The position numbers and the translations under genes are program-made. A DNA stretch of 64,000 bases from Glycine soja (Eukaryota; Streptophyta; Magnoliopsida; Fabales; Fabaceae): contig NC_041004.1 of NCBI RefSeq assembly GCF_004193775.1, positions 31,892,411 through 31,956,410 of the forward strand. Reading direction: 5' to 3'. Below are positions 22,765 to 34,715 of this stretch, piece by piece; position 1 is the first letter of the stretch; every line of letters begins with the position of its first letter. The notes under the pieces were generated by a model. It was not told the origin of the DNA. It was given only the letters and a program-made list of their open reading frames with translations, and made no database searches.

Positions 22765-25033
22765 TTTTCTGTAAGAATTCATAGGTAAGGTAGTCAGGTA
22801 GAGAGTTTGAGGTGCCCTTGATATATTCTATGTCATAATCAAAGACACTTAAAATTGCTTGCCATCTTGCAAAAATTTGTTTTGAGGCAAGGTTTTTAAC
22901 ATCCTTTTGTAAAATATCTTTGGCTGACTTGCAATCAACCCTGATTAAAAATTTTTGATTTAATAAATCTGATTGAAATTTGGAAATGCACAAAACAATT
23001 GCTAAAACTTCTTTTTTAACAGTTGAATATTTTAATTGTGCAGGGTTCCAATATTTTGATTTATATGCAATGACATGATCTTGACCATGTACTCTTTATT
23101 TCAGGATGCCACCATAACCTTTGTCTGATGCATCAGTTTCGACAATTTTAAAGGCCTGAGGAATAGGAAGACAAATGCATTTTATAGATTGGACTTTGAG
23201 TTTGATCTCTTTAACTGTTTCGGTATGGAGATCAGACCAAGGAGGCAGATTTTTCTTCAGCCTATCATGCAATGGCTTGACAATATTGTTTAAATAGGGG
23301 ACAAATTCTCCTACATAATTTAGACAACCTAGAAATCTTTGTAACTGGGTTTTGTCTAAGATTTGGTTGGGAAATTTTCTAGCAAACTCTATTGACCTTT
23401 CTATTGGAATGATTGTTCCTTGATATATATTGTGACCAAGGAATCGAATTTGAGTTTGGAAAAAATTGATTTTTGATTTGGAGACTGCCAAACCATTCTG
23501 TTTGATGATATGGATGAAAGTCTGGAGATGTTTGAAATGTTGGTCAATGTTTTGGGAAAAGATTAAAACATCATCTATGTAGACAATGACAAATTTTGAA
23601 TAGGGATTAAAAATATCAATCATAATTTTTTGAAATTCTGAAGGGGCATTCTTTAGTCCGAATGGCATCACATTCGATTCATATTGCCCGAAAGGTACAG
23701 TAAACGCTGTTTTGTACCTATCTGATTCTTGGATTTGGATTTGCCAAAATCCAGATTTCATATCAAATTTTGAAAATATTTTTGCAGAATTTAATCTGTT
23801 AAGTAAATCTTTTTTGTTTGGAATAGGATACCTAATCCATTGTAATGCTTGATTTAGTGGTTTGTAATTTATGACTAAGCGGGGTGTTCAACGCTCAAGC
23901 TCAGATTGTTTATTGACATAAAAAGTCGCACAAGACCATGGGCTTTTGCTTTTCCGGATTAGGCCTTTATCAAGCAAATCCTTGATTTCCTGTTGGCATT
24001 ATTGAAGGAGTTCTTCGTTCATTTGAATTGGTTTGACTTTTGTGGGAATTTGTTTTTCCCTAAAGTCTTTCTCATAAGAGAGATCAACAATATATTTCTT
24101 TCTATCCCAAAATGCATGTGGCAAATCAGAACAGACAGTTGATTCGATATGACTTAATAAAGATTGAATTTTTTCTTTTACTTAGGGTTTTCCCAGTTGT
24201 ATCTGAATATTATTAAAAGATACTTCTTCTTTTAAGAAGTTAATTTGGTTAATATTATTTTCTATAAGATTTATATTTCTGGAGATTGGTTTAGTAGAGA
24301 AATTAAATATAATTTTTCTTCCTAAATAATTTGTAGTTATTCCTTTATTGGATATTTGAATTGGAAACAAGGCTTTAATGAAGGGAGTTCCTAGGATCAC
24401 TTTGTTCTTAAGGTTTTTTACCAGAAGAAAGTTTGTGTTAATCCTAAGACCTTGGTTTTCGATGATTGCATTTGATAACTTAAAATTAATCTTTAATTTT
24501 GAGCCATTTGTTGAACTTAATTTTTCTGAGGTTTTCTTAAAGAATTTTGTAGGAATTAATCCTTCTAAAATATAGTTTGAATCAGCCCCTGTGTCAAATA
24601 GGACCATTGTATCTAAAACAAAATCATTAATAATTACTTTTAGGTTTATGTAAAAATTTTGGATTTTAATCTTGTTGATTAATCCCATAAACATATCATC
24701 TTCTAGATTATCTGGTTGGTTTTCTTCACTGTTGTTGACACTTTCATAATCACTATCTTCCTCAAGCTGAGAAAGAATGATCTGATGAATTTCTTGTTGT
24801 TGATGAAGTTCTTTCACTTCCTTTTTTAGATTATTTATCTCTGTTTGAAGATCTTGGATTGTTGTTGGTTTGGCTGAAGAGTTTTCTAATCTTTTGAATA
24901 TGTTACTTACATCAAATTTATTATTTGTAATAAAATCCTTTTGTCTAGGTTTTACTTCTAATGTTTTCTTGAGTTTTTCCAGAAAAACCTTCTTTTCCTG
25001 GGGGTCAGGTATAGAATTGATTGCTTCAAACAA
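22748..25033 (-). pseudogene. Pararetrovirus protease, reverse transcriptase and RNase H
   Basis: One frame, broken by stops. The protease part (24182-25033) begins with a coiled-coil-like segment and has the aspartic-protease motif LFDTGAD about 145 codons in. RT follows: MKSGFWQIQ, VMPFGLKNAPSEF, and the catalytic YIDDVLIF near 23570. RNase H begins with ETDASDKGYGG near 23125 and ends with SLPDYLTYEF before the stop at 22748. The RT motifs are the caulimovirid kind. Stops occur near 24180, 24000, 23890 and 23095. The enzyme would have copied terminally redundant RNA into open circular DNA in the cytoplasm. Immediately after RNase H comes ORF2, not integrase. Confidence 0.88.
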
Positions 25034-25229
25034 GAGATCTTGTTCTCTCGTTAGAGTATTGATTTGTCCATCATCATCTGTTGATTATAGTTGGTCATCT
25101 TGTTGGATTAGGTTTAGGTTTTCATTGGAGAGCACAGAGGATGAAGTTTCTGTTTCTTCCTCCGAGGTTTCTATAAGCAAATTGTTTATTTGCTCTTCAA
25201 TAGCTGGTTCTAAGTTAAGGTTTCTTAAC

Positions 25230-26820
25230 TTCTTTTTTAGTCCACAATATTTACTAATGTGGTCTTGTTTTCCACAATTGTAACATGTAATTTTTTATTT
25301 TATTTTTTGTTTAGGATTTTCTATTTCTTTACTGGTTAAGGGTTTGTGTGAGTATCTCCTTCTTGGAAATCTCTTTTTATTGACTGGTTTATTCTCATGG
25401 ATTTCTCTCCTAGAGGATTGTTTTTTCTTTTGTTTTGGACTGCCGGTAGACCAAATTGTTCGCAGAAAGAACCTAAATCTTTCTTTGTTTGAGCCTTTTC
25501 TTTGGCTAATTGCCTCTGAATTTTGTCATCCTGACAAAATTTTAAGGCTACCTTTTGGACATAAGAAATTAATTGACCATAGCTTAAGCTTTCATATGGA
25601 ATGTCTCCATTGGCAGATTGACTATGAATTTTATCTCTAACCTTGTCTCCTAATAATCTTGGAAGACCAGCTAAAAAATTTTCTTTCCAAAAAGGTTGTT
25701 GACTATCTTCTCTAGTGTAAACCCTAGTTAGGAAAGTATCTTTGTACCACTTAAAGTCTGCTAAGGTTCTACACTTAAGGTTTGACAACAATTCTGCAGA
25801 CCTATCTTTCCACAGAGATGGGTCTCCAATGAAGTGTTGAGCTATTGTAAAAATTAATGTATTAACAGCATCAGGAATCTCTTTATCTTTGTCATTAGTA
25901 ATGACTTTTCCATTGAGATCTGTCTTAACCGCACTGTAAATTTTTTATTTTTCTTCATTCGTGAGATAATTATCCCACCAACCTTTTAATTGTCCGGAAA
26001 ATCCTACCACTAAAATATCTATAATGGTTTCTTCCGAACATTCATGGGAGGTTTGGTAGGTTGTAGCTACCATAGTCATATGTTGGAGTGTATCCATGAT
26101 GTTATACTTTGTTTGTGCATCTATGTTCCATTCATAGATGTTGTTTGCACTAAAACTCTTAAAATTGTTTTCACCTTTTTCTTATAATAGAAGGTCAGGG
26201 GCAGTTGGACGTTGATAATATAATTTATAGGGTGTTTTCCAGTGTTTGGAATTAATTGGATTTATATTCTTTTCTGATACTAATCCTATCTCAGTTGCAT
26301 TTTCTGAGTTTTGGTCACTATCTTCATTAATAACATTAATTAATTTGGAGGTACTTCTTGTTACCATTTTGGATGTATTTTCTGAAGTTTGGGGTGTTTC
26401 TGGAATGACCTTAAGTAAACTACCAATTTTGTATAGTAATTCACTATGGTTGTCTCCTACTCCTTCAATTAAGGATTTAGTTTTTCTAAGTTCCCTAATT
26501 TTTCGTTTAGCTTTATCACTAACTTTGAAAGGTTTGAATAATGGTTTTTCAATGAGAATACTTGGCGAAGCTTCCTCAACTGATTTTTGTTTAGGAACTA
26601 CCTTAGTTTTAATGGTTTCTCCTAAAACTTGTAAATACTTATTGGTATAATTTGCCTGTTCCATTAGGCTCTTAATGTCTTTGGAGGTTACTTCCTCATT
26701 GACATCTTTTGTCTTAAATGGAACTACCATGACATGTTTATTGTTACTGTCTTTGACATTTGGTAGTTGATATTGTGTTGCGGGAGGTAATTCCGATTGG
26801 ATTAATTCACCGTCCTTCAT
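25230..26820 (-). pseudogene. Pararetrovirus capsid-like protein with CCHC knuckle
   Basis: Broken frame made of 26182-26820 (Lys-rich, ending at a stop at 26179-26181), a middle part with GQLKGWWDNYL near 26000 followed by another stop, and 25336-25791. A CCHC zinc knuckle (CYNCGKQDHISKYC) lies at 25244-25285, after further stops, in the position typical of caulimovirid capsid proteins, where it binds nucleic acid. The order after the movement protein and before the protease supports the call. The fold itself cannot be confirmed by eye. Confidence 0.75.
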
Positions 26821-27237
26821 TTACAAGTTTGTTATGACATTTGTTGTTGGATCTCCTACGATGTCTTGTTTCCAAGGGTAATCTATATCCTTTCTGATGG
26901 TATAAGCATGAAACCAATCAAAGAAAAGAACATTAATTTTGACTCTTTAGACAAATTCATAGAACTTGTCTTGGATCTATTTTCTGTTGCATCCTTGTAA
27001 TGTTGGAAAAACCATCTCCTTTGAAGTTCATTCTCCAGAGAATAAAAATCTTTCCTAAGGGTTTCCTTATCAATGCTAAAGTTGTTAGATAACATCATAA
27101 GGTTCCATAGAAGAATAAGTTGGGGATTGGATCGACTTTTGGTCGTCCTCCTGTTCTTGGTTGTAAGTTGTTCTAGATATACTAGAAGTAGTATCTAATC
27201 CTTGGATGTTTATAGTAGGGAATTGGTTGTGTGACTT

Positions 27238-27500
27238 AGATCTGGTGAAGCATCCTTCCAAGCTTCTTTTCCTCCATTGAAGCATCCTTCCAAGCTTCTT
27301 ATCCAAGGCTCATCTTGGTGGTGAAGCTCCTTCTTCCATGGCTTATTCCCTAGTGGATGGCGCCTTCTCTCCCCTCTTCTCCTTTGTCTTCCGCTGCATC
27401 TCCATGGTGGAAAACCACCATTAAAGGACCTCATTGAAGCTCAAAGATCCAGCCTCCATAGAAGCTCCACAAGCAAGCTTCCATCACCTTATCCATGGCC
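27238..27500 (-). repeat. Foreign 260-bp segment inside the pararetrovirus
   Basis: Between the movement-protein block, which loses viral character just after LPERW, and the resumption at about 27237, the minus strand is rich in GAAGCTTGGAAGGATGCTTC-like repeats and phrases such as GCCATGGATAAG. The style resembles the gypsy LTRs at 4306-5281. It shifts frame between the movement and capsid parts. The edges are approximate. Confidence 0.5.
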
Positions 27501-28363
27501 CATCTTTCGGGAAGAGTTACTTCATCCCATTTTATTTTTCTCGGGAGAGAAACGTTAGCCTTTGTCATATCAGTGATAAACAAAGTTGTTTCTCCTCTTT
27601 GAGGTTTTAGCAGGACTCTAGATGCACAAGTATTCATTACTTTGTACTGAATCCTATATATCAAAGCTGCTGAAATTGATCCTTCTTTCATGTCAAGGCC
27701 ATGAAAGTGGATATTTAAAAACAGAGAGTCAAGAATGTTTTTGTCCATTAGACTCACCGTTTTGTTTGGATAACAGTTGAAGTATACTGGACCTTGTCCT
27801 AAGCTTGTTTCTACTGTTCCAATTAAGGAATCTTCAAACTTGTTATGCCTAATATCTCTAAGGCACATTAAAACTGCAGCATCTATGCCCAAATCAATTA
27901 AGGGTTTGATGGCTACCTGTACACAACCGATATGTAAATACTTGTATTTACGGCTATGTTCATAAATTGAATTTTTTGAAAGCAGATGAAATTCTTCTCC
28001 TATATCTTGTCCTAGAGGAATATTATTTTCTACTATTTTGATTATATAATCAAAATTATGTTTATCTTTAATTGTCTCAGGGATGTACAACATATCCTGA
28101 GGGATTTCTGGGATGTTCCAGTCATCCATATTTTGATTTATGTCTTCGAATCGGACTTCCTCATCGAAGAGATTATGCTTTGGGACGACCTCTTGGGTTT
28201 GGTTGTCTTGTTCATTGAGTAAGTTATTGGTTTTGGGTGAATTCATTGAAGAAGAGGAGTTTGAACTAAAAGAAATGCGAGAGAAAGAACGTAAAAGGCA
28301 AGACATATTGGATTCATCCTCTAGTATCTTTGCCGTCATATGGTTCCATAGAAATGTTTCCAT
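27431..28363 (-). pseudogene. Pararetrovirus movement protein (30K superfamily), truncated
   Basis: 310 open codons. The core about residues 60-275 fits the viral movement protein family (30K superfamily): an Asp-containing segment in IDLGIDAAVLMCLRD, then LDSLFLNIHFHGLDMKEGS, IYRIQYKVMN and a Pro-Arg-Lys segment near the end. Movement proteins open plasmodesmata to let the genome pass between cells, and their presence marks a virus rather than an LTR element. Near residue 287 the sequence switches to foreign DNA, so the natural C-terminus is lost. The first about 20 residues are an upstream extension of uncertain status. Confidence 0.8.
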
Positions 28364-28689
28364 AAGGTTATATGTTACTGAATTTCCTGGATCTGAAAAA
28401 TAAAGAAGATTTTTTTAAAACGAATAATATAGTTTGAACACTACTCCTATAGCCACCAATATATTATGTCTCAAGATTTTATTTGAACAATACATCTTAG
28501 CCTTACTGTCCTTTCTCAACCACGGGACTTATTGCTACAGTATCATTCAACTAAAATATCATACTGTTGTGCTTCCAGAAAATACTGTTCAAACGTATAC
28601 TGTTTAAATTAAAATTACTGTACACAGTTCAGATCCATGAGTTCAGTTAACATATGCCCTTACGGACACTACTCCTACTTTCCCATCAA
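28364..28689 (-). other. Pararetrovirus leader
   Basis: About 330 nt between primer site and first ORF, AT-rich, without a long frame. A structured leader is expected in this family, but I did not identify a specific stem. Confidence 0.5.
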
Positions 28690-28701
28690 GCTCTGATACC
28701 A
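28690..28701 (-). other. Pararetrovirus primer binding site (tRNA-iMet)
   Basis: The minus strand reads TGGTATCAGAGC, exactly the 12-nt initiator-tRNA-Met complement that marks the start of minus-strand synthesis in caulimovirids. Confidence 0.92.
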
Positions 28702-28753
28702 AAGATCAGCGGACTAGGGATCAATGAACAAAATAGGAAGTAAGAATACAAAA

Positions 28754-28758
<5 letters not shown>
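28699..28758 (-). repeat. Pararetrovirus terminal repeat, proximal copy
   Basis: Starts CCAAAGATCAGCGG and ends AAAATGATA, where it runs directly into a TA microsatellite. It is the partner of 20791-20849. Confidence 0.85.

Positions 28759-28800
<42 letters not shown>
28757..28800. repeat. (TA)n microsatellite at the virus junction
   Basis: About 22 TA units directly adjoin the viral terminal repeat. Insertion next to AT dinucleotide repeats is a reported habit of endogenous pararetroviruses (for example in rice). Confidence 0.85.
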
Positions 28801-28802
<2 letters not shown>

Positions 28803-29106
28803 ACCCTTATTTATGTTTATTTCAAGGCCCATAAAATATAAGACCGACCCTAGATGGACGAAGCACAACCACGACTGAAAGCAACAACAAAAGAAATACA
28901 ACGAACCACTTTATCATATAGATGTTCTCAAGGGCCGGGCCAATGGGCCATGACTTCTTTCTATTATCTTGTAGACAAACCAAAATATTTTGTTTTATTG
29001 AGCAACCCTTGTTTTATGAAGAATGGGTATCCATCAAAATTATCTTTTAAAAGAATGAGTAAATGAGTTGATTATTTGAGACTTGAAGTATGGTTAAGAA
29101 TATCTT
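28801..29106. other. No gene seen
   Basis: Short unassigned stretch containing a GC-richer segment (GGGCCGGGCCAATGGGCC around 28933-28950). Confidence 0.4.
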
Positions 29107-29305
29107 AGGTTAAAATATGTTTTTTTTTCTTCATAAACATGAAAATGTTTTAAATTCGTTCTTATAAAATTTTCAATACATTTTATCTTCATAAAACTTA
29201 AGTGTGTTAATTCTATAAAAACGAAAAAACATATTGAAAATTTTAAGTGAGAAATTTTAAATATTTTTATATTTATAAAAATGAAAAACATATTTTAGTA
29301 TCTTA
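29107..29305. mobile_element. Probable MITE with AAAATATG-type ends
   Basis: The left end GGTTAAAATATGTTTTT is mirrored by AAAAACATATTTTAGTA at the right end, with an AT-rich non-coding interior of about 170 bp. The superfamily and target duplication are not clear. Confidence 0.5.
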
Positions 29306-29579
29306 CAAACTAGTTAAATAAATTTTATTCAAAATATAAAGTAACACATCTTTAGGTAACATTAAGGATTAATTTCTTTCCTTTCTATCATTTTTTTTAT
29401 TTTGCTTTTCACTTTACTAAACTCATTCATCTTTATTTGTGAGTTTGTTTATTTGTTTTATTATTGATGTTTTTGGAACAATCCATACATATTTTATTTT
29501 TTGCAACTTGTAAGTGGTCCAAACGATTTTTTTTTAATTTTTTTTCAAAAATATGTTTTACGAATTAATTTAAAATTAA

Positions 29580-29653
29580 TGGTCCAAGCAAGAATTAAAC
29601 ATATGACTTTTGCGTTATTAGCACAACGCTCTAATCAATTAAGCTAATAGACC
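29580..29653 (-). pseudogene. tRNA-Ile(AAT)-derived pseudogene
   Basis: The minus strand keeps most of plant tRNA-Ile(AAT): acceptor start GGTCTATTAGC, D-arm region TTGATTAGAGCG, and anticodon region TTGTGCTAATAACGC with AAT in the loop. The T-arm is decayed (ATATGTTTAATTCTTGC). The acceptor stem still pairs in part. It is not expected to be functional and forms one end of an inverted-repeat element. Confidence 0.7.
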
Positions 29654-30105
29654 AATTATACTATAAAATAATTAATTTCGCTATATATAACACTAAAATT
29701 TCTAATGTATATTTAATGCACATATAAATTTAAATAATAAATTTTGTGACAATTAATTTTGATATAATAATTAATATGTTTACATATATGAATTTTTATG
29801 AAACCTATGATTTTTATTTAAAATTTATATATGTAAAAATAATATATTATTAGATCAAAATCAATTGTAATAAGATCAAAAAATACAATAGTAGATTTAT
29901 GTTAATAAACATATGATTTTTATTTACAATTTATATATGTAAATATATTAATTATTATATCAAAATTAATTGTTACAAAATTTATTATTTAAATTTACAT
30001 GCACATTAAATATACATTAAAAATTTTAATGTTATATATAACAACATTAATTATTTTATAACATCATTGACCTATTAAGTCAGTTGGTTAGAACGTCCCC
30101 AATTT
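29580..30105. mobile_element. Inverted-repeat element with tRNA-Ile-like ends
   Basis: Two AT-rich arms of about 200 bp (29600-29800 and about 29925-30105) are inverted copies: for example ATTTTGTGACAATTAATTTT against AAAATTAATTGTTACAAAAT. Both arms finish outward in the 5' half of a tRNA-Ile-like sequence; the right one reads GACCTATTAAGTCAGTTGG at 30069-30087. The spacer holds a direct repeat of ATGATTTTTATTT. Origin as paired tRNA-derived SINE fragments or a foldback element is possible. Confidence 0.55.
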
Positions 30106-32159
30106 ATATGAGACTTATGGATTGGTCAATCCATATGAAGCTTATGGATTACCCAATCCATATCAATTTTACAAAAGGGTAAAACAATAATCACGCACAG
30201 TTGTTGGGTGTACCAGCAATTTTACCAGTGCATGTAGCAATTCCCCTTGTTTCTTTGCACAAAATAAATGGAAGTCCACTAAGTCAGTGCAATGATTTTT
30301 GTCCACACACACACAACATATCAAATTTTTGGGCTTCACCTCGTACTATATCTAAAGATGATGATTGCTTGCATTCTTAATTAACCAGAAGTTTGTAACA
30401 AATTTGTAATAGGCAGCAACGTAATGTAGCTTTCAGCGAGGATGAGATGAGACGAGTTGGCAGTTTTGGAGAGATATAACATTAACATGGTGAAATAAAG
30501 ATATTTTCAAGTAAATATTGGTAACATCCATCGAGGAGATTTTGAATCTGCCGGGTTTATGCAATTGGGTGTTCAGTGAGACATTAGTCGATGAAAATGA
30601 ATGTTTATATTTTTTATTTTTTATTTTTACAATGGTGACATTAAAAATCAAACTTATGAATCCATGCATACTACCCAAATCTTTTATTACTATAACTAAG
30701 TTGATTGATCAACTGGGTTATATTTTGATACTTTTGTTTAGTGGAATGTTTAGAATATTCCTTTCGACCAATAATTTATTTAGTGGATTTTTTTTGTAGT
30801 TATTCAGTTTAAATTGTATCATGATATTACAAGCCTATGCAATTCTGAGTGGAAATGTTCGTGTTCGATCTGTCCCTCTTATGTTATTATCTCTTGTCTA
30901 TCTTAGCAAGGTTGTGCATTTTTGGTGGAGACGAAGCACGCCAATTTCTAAAAGTTTTTCCAGATTTATGTCTTGTTATGATAACAGAAAATATGGGCAG
31001 CATTGGTTGGAAGGAGTAGGGCATACAGCATTTCTTGTTTTTTCTGGTTACTTATATGTAGTAGGCAACAATTAAGTTTTTAGGATTAAAAAGCTGTCAC
31101 CAACATGATGAGATATAGGGGTAGGAGATAAAAATTTTGTTTTCCGAGGATGTTAGGTTTGAGAAATTTAATTTTCTATATTTGTTATCAATTTTAAAAA
31201 AATAACATTTCTCATAAATAATTTTTCTTGAGGATGTGTTTTAAATTATTTTTCACAAAAAAATTATCATGAGACGTGAGAATCTTATTTTTTTCAAATA
31301 TTTTTTTATTACAATATAATATCATATTACTTTTTATTAAATTATTTAATGTAATAAAAATATTATATAATTCATTAATTTTTAAGAAACTTATCATAAG
31401 ATTTTAATTATTAATCAAATAAATTTTATTCATTCTCAACAAACATAATTCACAAGATCCATGATTCTTTGGACATGTAAAAATTTCTCCCCTATCAAAC
31501 CAAACATTCTCATAAATGACAATTAATTTTAATGTATTTTGTGCACTCATGAAAAATATCATTGTGAGAAATTTGTATGACATTGTATTGTCACAATGAT
31601 TAAAAGAGTAGTAGTCGGAGAATAATTTAAATTTTCAATCCAAATTTGAGTTTCTCCTTTGATGAAAAACGAAAGTATAGTCATGCAGACAAAACTCACA
31701 GAAGCCATAGGAAAGGAAAAAAAAAAAAAAAACAAGAATATAGGAATGTAGCTCTAGAACCTGTGCTATAGATACATTGATTGCATAAAATATTAATTTC
31801 TACAAAAAAAAAATTGATGGCAGAAATTATGTGCAACACATGGAGTAGAATATATTGCATTTCATGTTGTTTTGTGCGGTAATACAATCTGATTATATGT
31901 TCATATTAACGTAGCAACAACTACTTTAGGAAAATATTCAAGAAAATCTATTTCTTTTTTATCATATTATAGCTTTAGATAAATGATCTTCTAACCAAGT
32001 TTATGACTAATATCTCCGACTAAGATCACGATTGACCATGCTTCTTTAATAAAATTTCTCTTTCGATGATATTCTTTTTTATTTATAAAATTCAAACTAA
32101 AACTTTTTTAAGAAATCCGAGCTCACATCTTCTCATATAGTAATGTAATGAGATTATGT

Positions 32160-32560
32160 TTCAGAGGATATTTTAATTAATTTTTAGTTTTTTATTAATG
32201 GAAAAACTCATTTGATTGTTTGATAATTTTTTTTAATAATTTTTAATATTTTTTAAAACGTTATTTGAAGTAATTTTTTTAAATATTAATTTTTAATTAT
32301 TAGTTTTTTATATTTTTTTATCCTTAATATATATCAAATTTTTTGCTTATCATCTTTAAATAAATCATAATTTTATTATTTTTTAGTTATTTTACATTTT
32401 TTAACTATTTCAATAACTAGTTTTATTAAATATTTATAATTTAATAAGTTAATTTTTCAGCTTTCAAATTATTGACTTCTAACTTTTAGTTTCCAGTTAA
32501 CTTTTCATGTTTTAGTTAATTTTTTGAGTTTTAATTAACTTTTCAAGTAGTTTTATCAAA
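32160..32560. repeat. Dispersed AT-rich repeat, copy 1
   Basis: Phrases such as CATCTTTAAATAAATCATAA and TTTTTAGTTATTTTAC reappear as inverted relatives at 62880-63340. It is a two-copy dispersed element, probably an old MITE. The edges are approximate. Confidence 0.45.
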
Positions 32561-33390
32561 TATAATCAATATCTAGTTGATATGATTGTTATGATGAAGG
32601 TAATAAAATCTCTTATATATAATTTCCAATAATTACGCTAATCTTATTATATGATTCCTAAATTGTGTTTTCAACAAATTGAAAATGTTTATTAGGTGTG
32701 AACTCCATTTTATACTTTGAACTTGATGGCTAATTTTAATCGTGAATCTTGTGTCATATTTATCGGAAACAAGTATGCAACTAGGAATTTCAGTTTTAAT
32801 TGGTTGTCACGGGAAAGGAGTTATTATGAAGACAAATAGATGGCCGTGTTCCAAGCCCCACATTATATGATGCTACACAATTGGATCAATAGAAAGTTAA
32901 AGTTGATAGAATTCTAGCTCGATGAAAAGTTGATGAATCACGTGACCTTTCAAATTGTATGTTGGTGTGATTAAATAATCAAGGGTGCATTCAGAGAAAT
33001 TCATTGAAACAATTTTAAGTACCTCCTCTTGTGTGTCAAAATATCCGGACACATCATCATCAAGAATTTGTGTTTATTAAAGTAAGAATGATTTTGGTTT
33101 GATTTGAATTGTAACATAATTGACTCAACTAGTATACTATATATTGGACAGCAACAAAAGCGCAAAGACCAAATTTCAAAGCCACAAAATGTACACAATT
33201 AAAAGCTTTATGATCTTATTATTAGCTAGCGCATAATGTCAAACTAGGTACCCCTCTGATTGTTGTTTATATATATATATATATGGAGATACCTATGATA
33301 TGGAGATACCATACTACTGGGTAGGATATATCATGTACTAGAGGTAAGATGTTAATGACATGTTTAGATTGCAGAAATTCACAAAGGATC

Positions 33391-33431
33391 GGATTGCTAC
33401 ACAACCCTAAATCGTAAGGCTGTAGCAATCC
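33391..33431. other. Perfect 11-bp hairpin
   Basis: GGATTGCTACA and TGTAGCAATCC pair perfectly around a 19-nt loop. No terminator-like or miRNA-like extension was seen. The role is unknown. Confidence 0.5.
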
Positions 33432-34263
33432 TTGCTCCTCATTTGTTAATCAAAGGTGAAGTTGATTATTCGAAAACCCAATCCAAGTTAAGGAGTATCT
33501 AACTGCCAAATTGGCACAAAATATATTTAACTTATTTTATTATAAAACAGCACTGTGTTCATGTTCACTTCTACAGTCCTCCTTTTAACTACTCTCACCA
33601 TTCTCTACTCTCTATCTTTGTGTCAACACTCAACAGATCTTTCTCTCTATATCCACGGGCTAATACCCCAAGCCCTAAATATTCCCATAGATAAACCTCC
33701 GTGTCCGTGCATCCAATGTCACAACACTCACAAAAATAAAACGATAGAGTAAAAATGATTAGAGTATGATAAACATCCACCCCATTTTGGAGTAAATACA
33801 TTACGGTAGAAAGAGAGAAAAAAATAAGAAAAATAATTAATTACAAAAATTATAAGTACAATAGTTAATGTGACAAGACAAAATAAAAATAGATAAAAAT
33901 AAATAAATAAATAAATATTAAATGTATATTTATAATTTTTGTAATGATATATGATAAGATGTCATAATCCAATAATTTTTTATATGTAGAAATTAAACAT
34001 AATATCAAAAAATCTATTTCATCAACTGGTTAGATTTGTTTAATACAATCCAAAAATATAATGCAAACTTTTGTGGTTCCTACCCCTCCCCAAATTAAAT
34101 CAACAATCAACCATAGCTTTTCCAACCATGGGGCTCAAAACTTGCCCTAAGTGTCAACGACAACATTCAAAAAGCAATTAGACGCAAAACTTGCGGCATG
34201 CATTCCTCTTAAAATATTTTCCTTCTGTGCTCAATGTACAAATTAATGAGGTAGAGAACGTGT

Positions 34264-34715
34264 CATTACTAGAAAAATGGCTTTCTACGACGGTTAATAA
34301 GTGTTTTTAATGACCATTGTAAACTGTCGTTGTATATAACATCGTTAAAACCAAATTGTTTTTTTACAACGGTTATTTTAATAACTATCTTTGAAAGTAA
34401 GAACAATTCAAAGGCGATTATTAACTAATAATCATCTTTGAATGTTGTGTCTGTTTTGACATTTAAAGACGGTTATTAGCTAATAACAGTTTTTGAATGT
34501 GAAAACTAAAAATCTTTTAAAGACGGTTATTATGAAATAGTCATATTTGAATGTCAAACGAAAAAATCTTTCAAAGACGGTTATTTTATAATAACCGTCT
34601 TTGAATGTTAAAAATATAAACTTTCAAAGACGGTTATTTTGTAGTAACCGTCTTTGAATGTCAAAGTGAAAACTTTTCAAAAATAGTTATTTCATAATAA
34701 CCGTCTTAGAAAGGA
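34264..34715. repeat. CACTA left subterminal repeat array
   Basis: About ten copies of AAAGACGGTTATT-like units in both orientations. These are the transposase binding sites in this superfamily. Confidence 0.8.

Larger units (their letters stand above)
20791..28758 (-). mobile_element. Endogenous pararetrovirus (Caulimoviridae-like), defective
   Basis: An approximately 8-kb integrated copy of a plant pararetrovirus, read on the minus strand from the primer site (28690-28701). The order is leader, movement protein, capsid-like protein with CCHC knuckle, protease, RT, RNase H, a second ORF overlapping the first by 17 nt, then promoter and poly(A) region. There is no integrase. This and the movement protein separate it from LTR retrotransposons. 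Both ends share about 60 bp, as expected when a circular genome is opened near the minus-strand start site. The two-ORF layout and size resemble florendoviruses, but I cannot confirm the genus without a phylogeny. All large frames are interrupted and one foreign segment is inserted, so no infectious genome is encoded. Confidence 0.85.
30106..34263. other. No gene seen; AT-rich intergenic DNA
   Basis: Only short chance ORFs, of which 30821-31075 and 33555-33752 on the plus strand are the longest, with no recognisable domain. An A-run lies at 31717-31733 and an (AT)n tract near 33270-33285. A dispersed repeat covers about 32160-32560 and a hairpin lies at 33391-33431 (separate entries). Confidence 0.5.

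Noticed and set aside
20791..28758. Interpretation as an LTR retrotransposon
   Set aside because: There is no integrase and only a 60-bp terminal repeat, while a movement protein and a second ORF are present. These point to a pararetrovirus.
30821..31075. 84-codon plus-strand ORF
   Set aside because: No recognisable domain and no splice or promoter context; probably chance or a decayed fragment.
33555..33752. ORF starting with a hydrophobic stretch, like a small secreted protein
   Set aside because: 65 codons with no recognised family or supporting promoter, in AT-rich DNA where chance frames are common.
34283..34700. Regularly spaced short repeats that look array-like, as in CRISPR
   Set aside because: The units are in both orientations, irregularly spaced and next to a CACTA terminus in a plant genome. 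They are transposase binding repeats.
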